From: Candidatus Vicinibacter affinis
GTDB lineage: Bacteria > Bacteroidota > Bacteroidia > Chitinophagales > Saprospiraceae
DNA: 64,000 bases
Direction: 5' to 3'
NCBI GenBank assembly: GCA_016714365.1
Contig: JADJNH010000007.1
Location: forward strand, 1-64,000
Part shown: positions 1 to 8,599 of the stretch, piece after piece
How positions within the stretch are numbered: the first letter of the stretch is position 1
Layout of the letters: each line of letters starts with the position of its first letter
Program-made: the position numbers and the translations under genes
The notes under the pieces: model-generated
Told to the model about the DNA's origin: nothing
The model's database searches: none
Seen by the model: only the letters and a program-made list of their open reading frames with translations

Positions 1-3000
1 ACTTTACAATTATTATATGAAGTGCCGGTGTTAGCCGAAAGTCCAAGAGACGCATCCCCTAATCTTGAATTTAGAAATTTTCCGAATCTATTTCCTCCTT
101 TACCAGATGGATCAGCGGTCTGATTGCCAGCTTTTCCAAAAGTTCCTGATGCGCTTTTACCATTATTATAGACATCAGTTAAGCCAGTATTCTCCCAAGT
201 TCTAACTCCTGATGTTATTGCTGAAGTAGAATAAGACGAAGGGTATAATCCGCCTGTTGAATTAGTTAATTGAGCAAAATTTTCTAAAATTGGATCTGGG
301 TATCGATCTCCATTCATATCAATATAATCTGATCGATTTGTAGATTTCGAAGAGATGGTTCTACTCTTTCCTACTTTGATCCTTCCAGCTGATGCCCTGG
401 AATTAACCGACTTAGTCTTAGAGGTGACATATTTGTTAAGTGAATATGCACCTGTATTATAATTAGAATATTCAAGAAATGGACTATGCAAACTAATCAT
501 ATCGGTTACATCTTCTTCTGCGCTAATTGCTCGAGCAGAATATTTAGCAACATAATTATGCTTACTAAATCCTCTCCACTTCTGATCAATATATTTTGCA
601 CCGTCCTTAATAATCGCTTCTTTAAACGCATATGGTGTTAAAAATAGAAAGTTAGGAAGTTTTAGATCGGTTAATCCGGGAATTAATATTTGTCCTGTTT
701 CTGGGTCAAAATTTTCACCATAGTTTTCATCATCTAAATCATCAATAGTAATATCTGAAAAGATTGATATTTGATCTTCTGTTAAAGTAAACATGGTATC
801 CTTATATGTGTTTATAAGCCTTCCAAAAGAATCATTTAATGCTACATGTTGGCCAGTATCTTGACTTGGATTATATAAGAACTGACCCCATCCACGATAA
901 AAATGACCTTTAGCTTCCTGCAAATCATACAATAGGTTCAAATTTCTTCTTGTGATTTTATTGTTTTTTGCTTCATTTGATCCGGATGTAACATAAGCAG
1001 ATGTACCAAGATACCCAACCATTTTATCCCAGTTACCTCTAGATTCCAATATTCTTAATAATTCATTTCCATAATAAGATCCGTCACTGTTTAACTCCAA
1101 TGTCAATATTTTAGAGATTTCATCTGTAAATTTTACTTTAATTGGCGAAGAATTATTTATGGTAATGGAGTTGTTTTTAACGGTTATTATTCTTGTTCCA
1201 ATGGTTCTTCCATTTTGCTTTACTTTAAAAAATACTTTACCATCTACGCAAACTGAAGCTTCAGATGTACATGTTATGATTTGAGTTTTAATATCAGGTG
1301 CAAAATTTAAATGTACATATACCGAGTCAATAATTTTTGTCATTGAACCAATAATGGTATTATAACTTTTCAAGCTTTTTCCATTAGATGGTTTATATGG
1401 TAATATATAATTTCTGAATAGTGAATACTTTACCGGCGGGTACACTTCAGATACATCAGTACTATCTATTCCAACAAGTGTAACTATTAATTTTGGATTC
1501 CAATTAATACCTTGCCAATCATTATTTGATTGTGAGTAAGCTTCGAATCTAAGGTAATAGGTATTTAAAGTATCTAAAGCCAATGTAAGATTTGGAGGAT
1601 AAATAGTTCTTACAGCTGATTTAATTCCAATGGAATCTTGCCAAAGCTGCATAACTTCATCAGGATTGTCACCATCCTCTGCCTCAGTAATTTTTAATAT
1701 TCTAAATTTTATTGAATCTGAATTATCAGCTATGGTAAATGGGTCCCAAGTTATGAGGACTTTAGAGCTATCGCCCGTTGCAGGTAGTGGATAATCGAAT
1801 TTAGTACTCATCATGAATCCATCAGCATAAGAACTCTTATGCGGTGTAAGGCTAGAATAATCCATTTCCGTATTATCAATTCCAATTCCTGAAATGTGAG
1901 TATATCTTACCTCTGGATTCCATCCAATTTCATTATTTGTTGCATTTTCTTTAACATGAAGTCTAAAGTAAATTTTTTGACCTTTTTTTACCCTTAAGTA
2001 AGATGTTTCTGTATCTGGTGAATCCTCAGGATTTACGCCTCCTGAAGTATTGTTTTTAATGCAACCTTCAATATATGCTTTGAACTTACCACCTGTTTCA
2101 ACTTTGAACATATCCGAGTTTTCTTGGGTTAACATAACACTATCACTACTATGATAATAAGCTTGACCATTATTTTTGATTTTGTTCCTAGCAATAATAT
2201 ATCCTGAGGTTGCTCTTAAATCTAATACTCCAGAATTGACTTGATTAAGTAGCAAAAGACTATCCTTACAAGAGATGCAATCTATTCCAATGGAATCACA
2301 TTCAACGCAATCATTAATTCCATCATCGTCTGAATCAAGTTCACATGAATCAGTTATTTCAGCAGAGACACAATCAAGAGTTCCTGCACTAGTAGGCAAA
2401 TTATTTATTTCAGTCGGTAAATCATTCGAACTTCCATGATATAGTCGGCATGTACTCTTATCTAACGGAAGCCCTGCTAATCCATAAAATCCGTTTGCAT
2501 CAGTTTCAATTGAAACTTTAGCATCACTTGTTGTTACGCCATTTTTAATTATAATTTTGCCATCATGCGGTGCTTCCCAAACCTTAACTACATCATAAGC
2601 GGGAATATGTATTTCATTTAATGTAGTAATGACTGTATCAGGAATTTCTTTCTCCAATTCACTTCCTACTACAACAAGGTTTTCAGTAGGGTCACTATTC
2701 GGTGTAAAATAAACTTCACCAGTCAATCGATTAATATGGTTAAAAAAGACCTTGCCATTAATCGAAATATCTGGAAGTTGATCTCCATTGCCATCTGTAA
2801 CAAATATTTTAGTAACGTTACTACCTTTACTATAATTTCCACCAGCCGAACCACCAAGTTTTCCATAATTGAATGTTCCAGCTAGACTTAAATCCCATGC
2901 TTTGGAATAGGTGTATAATAAGTCATTTGTTGGACTAAAACTACCATCTGGATTCATCGTAAAAATTTCCTTAGGTGTTGTTTCAAATAATTCACTAATT

Positions 3001-6000
3001 ATTGAATCTGAATTTCTCACTACTTTATGAGCGTAATATACGATTCGACCATTGTGTTTTCTTATTATATCTGTCAAGCCATCACCATTAATATCTGCAC
3101 TTGCTATCAATGTTCCACCTTCTTCCACATTTAAGCCTCCACTTACATCAAGTGATATTTTTCCACCTTTTTTCAATATTTTGCAGCCTACTCCAAAACC
3201 CACACCCAATCCAATATTAACGGAATAGCTGACACTAGATCCTAAAGCAGATGAGTTTGGATTATATTCCAGTAAATTGAAATTTCTAAGCGTATTTGAA
3301 TTGAGTATGCATTCAGAACCCGACATCATAATATTAGGGTCATTGGAAGGCGATAGTCGGTTTGGTTGTTCTGATATTAGTACATATCTGTTAAGGTTTT
3401 CACTAACTGTACTGTTTGATTTTACTTGATTGTCCAGGATGGCATTGGTAGAAATGTTAGTACTATTTTTTCTATTTTTTAATTCAGATCCACCGTTTCC
3501 TTTTTTAAAAGATTCGCTACTACTACATATCGAATCTACTATAATGGTAAAGTTATTATAGTCGGAAATGATGGAATGATCATATACGCTTTGTAAATAT
3601 CCACAAAATGGTCCTATAGTATCGGCGGTATAAGGAGAGTATATACTTATTGTCTGTAGTACACTATCACAATCATAATAGTTAATTGTGAATCCTTCAT
3701 GTGCTCCCCACCTAAAAGTCATCGATACACATTCTTCACACTCATACCCTTGGGCCGGATTATAAAGGTAAGGACAATTATCACAATAAAAACCTATCCC
3801 ATCTCCATCTCCATCATATTGATCAGGATTTTCCTTATATGGGCAATTATCACATGCATCACCAAGACCATCTTGATCTGAATCGCTCTGATCCGGATTA
3901 GACACATTTGGACAATTATCACATGCAGCGCCTAGTCCATCACCATCTGTATCTAAATTATCAGCATTTTGATTTCCTGAAGTGCTTTTGTAATTTGGAC
4001 AATTATCGCATGCGTCGCCTATGCCATCTTTATCACGATCACTTTGACTATGATTCCAAATATTAACGCAATTATCACAAGCATCTCCAATGCCATCTCC
4101 ATCTGTATCTAGCTGATTGGGATTCGAAGTATAAGGACAATTATCGCAATTATCTCTAAAGCCATCCCCGTCAGAATCAATATCACCACATTTACTTGTA
4201 TCAATTAGTTCTTGGAGTGGATTATAAATTAGTGGACTATTGTCACATAAATCAAACCATCCATCCTTATCTGTATCTACATTGCCGCATGAATCAATAG
4301 GTTTTAAAGGTATTTCTATAGTTTCTTCATTTTCATCAAATGGATTACACCCATCAATGTCATTGTAATATTCTAAATCATGACTATAAAATAAACTATC
4401 TTGAGAATCATATTCAGATATTTTAACTAGTAAAGTTTTAAAAAATTTCCCAGATTGGTAATCCAACTTGTAGGACCTTACTAAATCAGTATTATGATTA
4501 ACTTTTATTCTAGTTAATAACTGATCATCTGACATTTTAAATCCAAATTTATTATTTATTGTGATGTCCTGTCTTGAATAAGAACCTTCTCCGCCTCTTA
4601 GGAATTCAACATTATAATTCCCATTACCCCCATTTGTTCCAGTATAGTATATCTTACTCAAGTATAGATTTATTCCTCCTGCTTCAGGCCCTGAAGCGCT
4701 TGTAGTTTTGACATATTCATAATTAATTGTATTACCATACACATCAATTGTTCTCGCTAGCATCCATTGAGCGATCCCAGCATTTGATTTAAGGATAAAA
4801 TTTGTGTCTAATGCATTTACTCCACCATACCAATTAATAGTGCCATCAGAAGTTGTTACTTTCCATATATAATCTAAGGCTGTGCTACCAATTCTTTCAA
4901 TCTTACTAAAACTTCCTAGCTTTCTTTCATAAAAAGCAACTGTGCCTGTTTGTCTCGTCCTGAGAGCAGTGTTATACATAGACCCCTCCTTATGTCTATT
5001 CGGATTTGATTTATCATTTTGTATTAATTGTTCGCCATTTAGTTGATAAATTTCTGTTTCATTTGTTGGATCGAATACAGGGGTTCCCCACCTAGTATCT
5101 AATGTAACTGACATTACAGGCACAGACCATCCAAAACCTGTCCATCCACTTGCCCCATCACTGCTGTAATTAAGTGATACATTGGGTTGCATTCCTTTTC
5201 TACCTGCTGGAATATTTATTGGATAAGATATTGATGCATCTCCTTTTTGACTAGCTGTTGGTGGAGCCATAGTATTGATTCCAGATGAAGGATCGGCAGC
5301 TTTGATATCAGACATAATCGTGGGAGTAAATGCGGTGGCGGTTGGGCTCTCAGGAATTTGAATAATCCCATTGATATAATCTGTAAAATGATTGGTTCGG
5401 ATGTAAACCAATTCATTGAGTTGATCAACTGAATCTATATTTACTTCACTCCATGATTTAGTCTTATCATTAAAATAAAAGCTCTTAATATCTTTAATGG
5501 TATAGCCATTAGGTATCCTACTTTTCTCATAGGGCAGTTTTATTAAAATATTTTTTTCGAAAACGGTATTGTGTGGAAGGAATCGATATGCAATTCCAGA
5601 TTTTGTTACATTTAATAATCCGGCATTCATTGGGATTACATCCACCGATCTTAATGGTCTAATGGTTAAATCAAGTTTGCTCTTTATTGATCCAGAATCT
5701 AAGTATAAACTTGCGCCATCAATTTTCAATTCAACCATTTGATCCCCAGAAACTGACTTTGACACACTTGTCTGAGTTCTTCTTATCGGAACAATCAAAT
5801 CATATGTTTTATCATCTTTAACACCTATTTCAAAAACTTTACTTAATTGTGCTTTTGATTCAAGTATTAACATTAACTTCCTGCTTGTTATTTCTTCTTC
5901 TGTCAAAGTATGTACAAATTCCAATTCACCATTCTCAATTTCTAATTCAATACCATTTAAAAAAACTTTAGTAATTGAATCCGATAATATGGATCTTAGA

Positions 6001-6863
6001 TAAATTAAATTATGTTCATTAGAATATGCTACATGTGCATTTGATAATTCAAAAATTGATTCTGAATTAATGGGTCTTTTATATATACTTAAATTTCTAA
6101 TTTTATAAGAACATGATGAATCCACTGATCCGAATCTAATAATGTTCATTCCTGTATTTAACAGCCTTGATTGTAATTTTTCTACTATTAAATTCCAAGC
6201 TTTCGATTTAGATATAAAATATCCTCCTTTACTATTTCCGGTATTTATACTTCTTGCCACACTTTCAATGCCATTTACTCCGTATACATCATATTTCATG
6301 AAATATTCATAATTTTCATTGACTTCTTGGTTAATATTGACCCGAAAAATGTTGTCTTGAGGAAAGTCAATATGACCATTAATGCCGCCTATTTGTCCTT
6401 CTAATAAGTCAGCTTTGAAAATGTTCTCTTCATTATTGTACTCAGTTTCTATTGGATTTAAAATTGAATTCAATTTTAATTTAGTAAATTTTTTAAGTTT
6501 ATCATCACTAATTGACAATGCAGATGAGTCAAGAACTAATTTTTTATGATCAAGTTTTTTAATATTTTTGTCCCTTGTATCAATAGCAATAAGGGTTTTT
6601 GATTCTTTAGGATTATTTGTATTGAATTCATGACTTAATGTATTGGCTTGAACTTGATTTTTTACATGGTCATTCATTTCGTTTTTTGAATTAACTTTCA
6701 CGATATCAAGACCTTTGTATGGCACGAAAGTCATATTTATTAAAAATAATATAATTCCTAATATGATTATTTTATCAAAGCGACTATTATATGATATTTG
6801 ATGATTTAGATCTGGTTGAATTGTATCCACAATTCGTATTGTATGAAGTAAAGTATGTTTCAT
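1..6863 (-). CDS. SpvB/TcB-like giant secreted protein, C-terminus beyond window
   Basis: The frame is open from an ATG at 6863 to the left window edge (about 2,287 codons, no stop seen), so the gene is partial at its 3' end. A hydrophobic segment lies at residues 32-47, after a charged 31-residue leader, so it reads more like a signal anchor than a classical signal peptide. Near residue 545 a stretch beginning ISYPINIPAGRKGMQPNVSL and followed by GWTGFGWSVPV matches the SpvB family, the N-terminal part of Tc-toxin B subunits and many Rhs-like proteins. Residues about 855-1045 hold seven thrombospondin type-3-like calcium motifs (DTDGDGIGDACDNCP type). FG-GAP-like motifs follow (DINGDGLTDI near 1251, DMNGDRYPD near 2177). 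It is the last gene of a three-gene operon, 45 bp after the T9SS protein. In this family the C-terminal part often carries Rhs repeats and a toxin, but that part is outside the window. Secretion and toxicity are inference. Confidence 0.85.
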   Translation of the reverse strand, partial: MKHTLLHTIRIVDTIQPDLNHQISYNSRFDKIIILGIILFLINMTFVPYKGLDIVKVNSKNEMNDHVKNQVQANTLSHEFNTNNPKESKTLIAIDTRDKNIKKLDHKKLVLDSSALSISDDKLKKFTKLKLNSILNPIETEYNNEENIFKADLLEGQIGGINGHIDFPQDNIFRVNINQEVNENYEYFMKYDVYGVNGIESVARSINTGNSKGGYFISKSKAWNLIVEKLQSRLLNTGMNIIRFGSVDSSCSYKIRNLSIYKRPINSESIFELSNAHVAYSNEHNLIYLRSILSDSITKVFLNGIELEIENGELEFVHTLTEEEITSRKLMLILESKAQLSKVFEIGVKDDKTYDLIVPIRRTQTSVSKSVSGDQMVELKIDGASLYLDSGSIKSKLDLTIRPLRSVDVIPMNAGLLNVTKSGIAYRFLPHNTVFEKNILIKLPYEKSRIPNGYTIKDIKSFYFNDKTKSWSEVNIDSVDQLNELVYIRTNHFTDYINGIIQIPESPTATAFTPTIMSDIKAADPSSGINTMAPPTASQKGDASISYPINIPAGRKGMQPNVSLNYSSDGASGWTGFGWSVPVMSVTLDTRWGTPVFDPTNETEIYQLNGEQLIQNDKSNPNRHKEGSMYNTALRTRQTGTVAFYERKLGSFSKIERIGSTALDYIWKVTTSDGTINWYGGVNALDTNFILKSNAGIAQWMLARTIDVYGNTINYEYVKTTSASGPEAGGINLYLSKIYYTGTNGGNGNYNVEFLRGGEGSYSRQDITINNKFGFKMSDDQLLTRIKVNHNTDLVRSYKLDYQSGKFFKTLLVKISEYDSQDSLFYSHDLEYYNDIDGCNPFDENEETIEIPLKPIDSCGNVDTDKDGWFDLCDNSPLIYNPLQELIDTSKCGDIDSDGDGFRDNCDNCPYTSNPNQLDTDGDGIGDACDNCVNIWNHSQSDRDKDGIGDACDNCPNYKSTSGNQNADNLDTDGDGLGAACDNCPNVSNPDQSDSDQDGLGDACDNCPYKENPDQYDGDGDGIGFYCDNCPYLYNPAQGYECEECVSMTFRWGAHEGFTINYYDCDSVLQTISIYSPYTADTIGPFCGYLQSVYDHSIISDYNNFTIIVDSICSSSESFKKGNGGSELKNRKNSTNISTNAILDNQVKSNSTVSENLNRYVLISEQPNRLSPSNDPNIMMSGSECILNSNTLRNFNLLEYNPNSSALGSSVSYSVNIGLGVGFGVGCKILKKGGKISLDVSGGLNVEEGGTLIASADINGDGLTDIIRKHNGRIVYYAHKVVRNSDSIISELFETTPKEIFTMNPDGSFSPTNDLLYTYSKAWDLSLAGTFNYGKLGGSAGGNYSKGSNVTKIFVTDGNGDQLPDISINGKVFFNHINRLTGEVYFTPNSDPTENLVVVGSELEKEIPDTVITTLNEIHIPAYDVVKVWEAPHDGKIIIKNGVTTSDAKVSIETDANGFYGLAGLPLDKSTCRLYHGSSNDLPTEINNLPTSAGTLDCVSAEITDSCELDSDDDGINDCVECDSIGIDCISCKDSLLLLNQVNSGVLDLRATSGYIIARNKIKNNGQAYYHSSDSVMLTQENSDMFKVETGGKFKAYIEGCIKNNTSGGVNPEDSPDTETSYLRVKKGQKIYFRLHVKENATNNEIGWNPEVRYTHISGIGIDNTEMDYSSLTPHKSSYADGFMMSTKFDYPLPATGDSSKVLITWDPFTIADNSDSIKFRILKITEAEDGDNPDEVMQLWQDSIGIKSAVRTIYPPNLTLALDTLNTYYLRFEAYSQSNNDWQGINWNPKLIVTLVGIDSTDVSEVYPPVKYSLFRNYILPYKPSNGKSLKSYNTIIGSMTKIIDSVYVHLNFAPDIKTQIITCTSEASVCVDGKVFFKVKQNGRTIGTRIITVKNNSITINNSSPIKVKFTDEISKILTLELNSDGSYYGNELLRILESRGNWDKMVGYLGTSAYVTSGSNEAKNNKITRRNLNLLYDLQEAKGHFYRGWGQFLYNPSQDTGQHVALNDSFGRLINTYKDTMFTLTEDQISIFSDITIDDLDDENYGENFDPETGQILIPGLTDLKLPNFLFLTPYAFKEAIIKDGAKYIDQKWRGFSKHNYVAKYSARAISAEEDVTDMISLHSPFLEYSNYNTGAYSLNKYVTSKTKSVNSRASAGRIKVGKSRTISSKSTNRSDYIDMNGDRYPDPILENFAQLTNSTGGLYPSSYSTSAITSGVRTWENTGLTDVYNNGKSASGTFGKAGNQTADPSGKGGNRFGKFLNSRLGDASLGLSANTGTSYNNCK

Positions 6864-6908
6864 AATCTATCTGGTTAGTGAATAAATCTCATTTGGGAAA
6901 TAGCAGTT

Positions 6909-8579
6909 CTAGTTTATAACAATAATTTTACTTGATTTTGAAGCTTTTTCTTGAATTATTTCAAGTATATATACTCCTGAGGTATTTAATTTCTCTTTTA
7001 CTGAAACAACTCCGTTGACCGAATGACTAATTAAAGACTTGACAAATTTCATTTGTTCAGAGTAAATATTAAAATTCACTGGCCCGTCTTCTAATCCTTT
7101 TACAAAGATCTCAAAATAATAACCTGCTCTTATTGGATTTGGGCTAACGGTGATTTCAATTTCCTGCAAAATATATTTATTCCTACAAGTTGATTTGTCA
7201 ATATTAAAAAATTTATATAGTGTGTCTCTTTGATTGACAATTAACTTAAGGGTATTATTAAAATAAGGTATATTTTCTAATGATATTGACATTTTTCCGG
7301 CTAAATCTTTACGATTTGTTGTTACTTCTTTGCCATTAAGATAAATCGCAATATCTTCATGTAGATCATTAATTTCTAAGATAGCATTAGTTAATATTTT
7401 AGAGCAATTTTCAACATCCGGATATAATTCCATGTTAATTTTAGGTCCCCATATGAATGTAAAATAGAAGTCACAAGAATTGAACTTCTCATTGATGATG
7501 CCCTTGTATGAATTATTTTCCTCTAATTGCAATTTTACCTTGATTGCATCTTTATTTACCCCACTTAAATTTCCCAAACTATTTTTATTGTAAACCAACC
7601 ATAGAGTATTATTTATAGGGTTGGGTAGGGAGTCTTTTAATTTAATATTGAATTCCAAACCTTCACCCTTTCCTAAGTCACCATTATGTACTATTTGCCA
7701 TATTCGCTCAACGGATAAATTGTCTGAATTCTCATCTTTTCTTTTGAAGATAGAAGATTTATTATTGTCAGACCAGAACAAATAGGAGTTGTTTAAAATG
7801 GTGCTCTTATTGTCATTATTACAAGTTGCAATTTGATTCAACCCAATAGTTAAATTAACATCGCTATATTCATTTCGTGATTGAAGTTGATTAAGGTTTG
7901 TATTCTTATCCTTCCCAATTGAAGTTAAATTATGCTCAAAACCTTTATGTTGTAAAGGATCCCAAATAATACCTCCATTTGAATTGTAATAATTGCTCGT
8001 TAGTGGAAGTGAGATTCCATATTTTATTGCTAAATAACTTTCAATTTTATTTATTTGCTTTCTATTTAGCAATTTGTCGTAAACAATTATTTCAGCGATA
8101 CCTCCCTGAAAAGATTCACTTATGACTATACTTTTTTGATTAATTTTAATAATACCATTTGTGTCCAAATTTTTCAATTTTTTAGTACTTTCTACAAATG
8201 ATAAAATTTTTGGTTTTGTATGTGTATTTTTATAAGCGTATTTATTTCTTGAATTCACACTAGAATCGGTAATGATAATTTCATTATTTTCTGAATAAAT
8301 GCTTGCAATATTTTCATTATTTTTACTATTAAATACAACAAATAATGAGAATTTATTTAAATTTCCAATTGGAATATTTAAATCATTTTTATTTCCTTCT
8401 AATTTCAAGTATTTATTGTAATTAAATGTCTCAGTTGAATTTGACGCTCTACTATCTGATGAATAAAATTGTTTCCATACTAACGGATGATCAACTCCAC
8501 CTGGGCTTTGCGAATAAATGAAATTGAATACAAGGCAATTAAAGCAAATAAATCCAATGATTAATGTAATCTTATACAT
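6909..8579 (-). CDS. Secreted protein with DUF8202-like region and T9SS-type C-terminus
   Basis: This 556-residue protein starts with a signal peptide (hydrophobic to about residue 22, then SQSPGG). A motif around residues 178-190 (IESYLAIKYGISLPL), followed by a TSIGKD...TIGL pattern, resembles the DUF8202 region seen in many Bacteroidota surface proteins. The last 80 or so residues (from VSPNPIRAGYYFEIF, near 480) have the PNP-start and GVYILEI pattern of a T9SS type A sorting domain, though the final KIIVIN is a weak match. It sits between the S74 adhesin (20 bp upstream) and the SpvB-like gene (45 bp downstream), which suggests co-transcription and a shared surface role. No catalytic motif is visible, so its biochemical function is unknown. 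Confidence 0.8.
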   Translation of the reverse strand: MYKITLIIGFICFNCLVFNFIYSQSPGGVDHPLVWKQFYSSDSRASNSTETFNYNKYLKLEGNKNDLNIPIGNLNKFSLFVVFNSKNNENIASIYSENNEIIITDSSVNSRNKYAYKNTHTKPKILSFVESTKKLKNLDTNGIIKINQKSIVISESFQGGIAEIIVYDKLLNRKQINKIESYLAIKYGISLPLTSNYYNSNGGIIWDPLQHKGFEHNLTSIGKDKNTNLNQLQSRNEYSDVNLTIGLNQIATCNNDNKSTILNNSYLFWSDNNKSSIFKRKDENSDNLSVERIWQIVHNGDLGKGEGLEFNIKLKDSLPNPINNTLWLVYNKNSLGNLSGVNKDAIKVKLQLEENNSYKGIINEKFNSCDFYFTFIWGPKINMELYPDVENCSKILTNAILEINDLHEDIAIYLNGKEVTTNRKDLAGKMSISLENIPYFNNTLKLIVNQRDTLYKFFNIDKSTCRNKYILQEIEITVSPNPIRAGYYFEIFVKGLEDGPVNFNIYSEQMKFVKSLISHSVNGVVSVKEKLNTSGVYILEIIQEKASKSSKIIVIN

Positions 8580-8599
8580 GATTAAATTTTTTAAATGAA

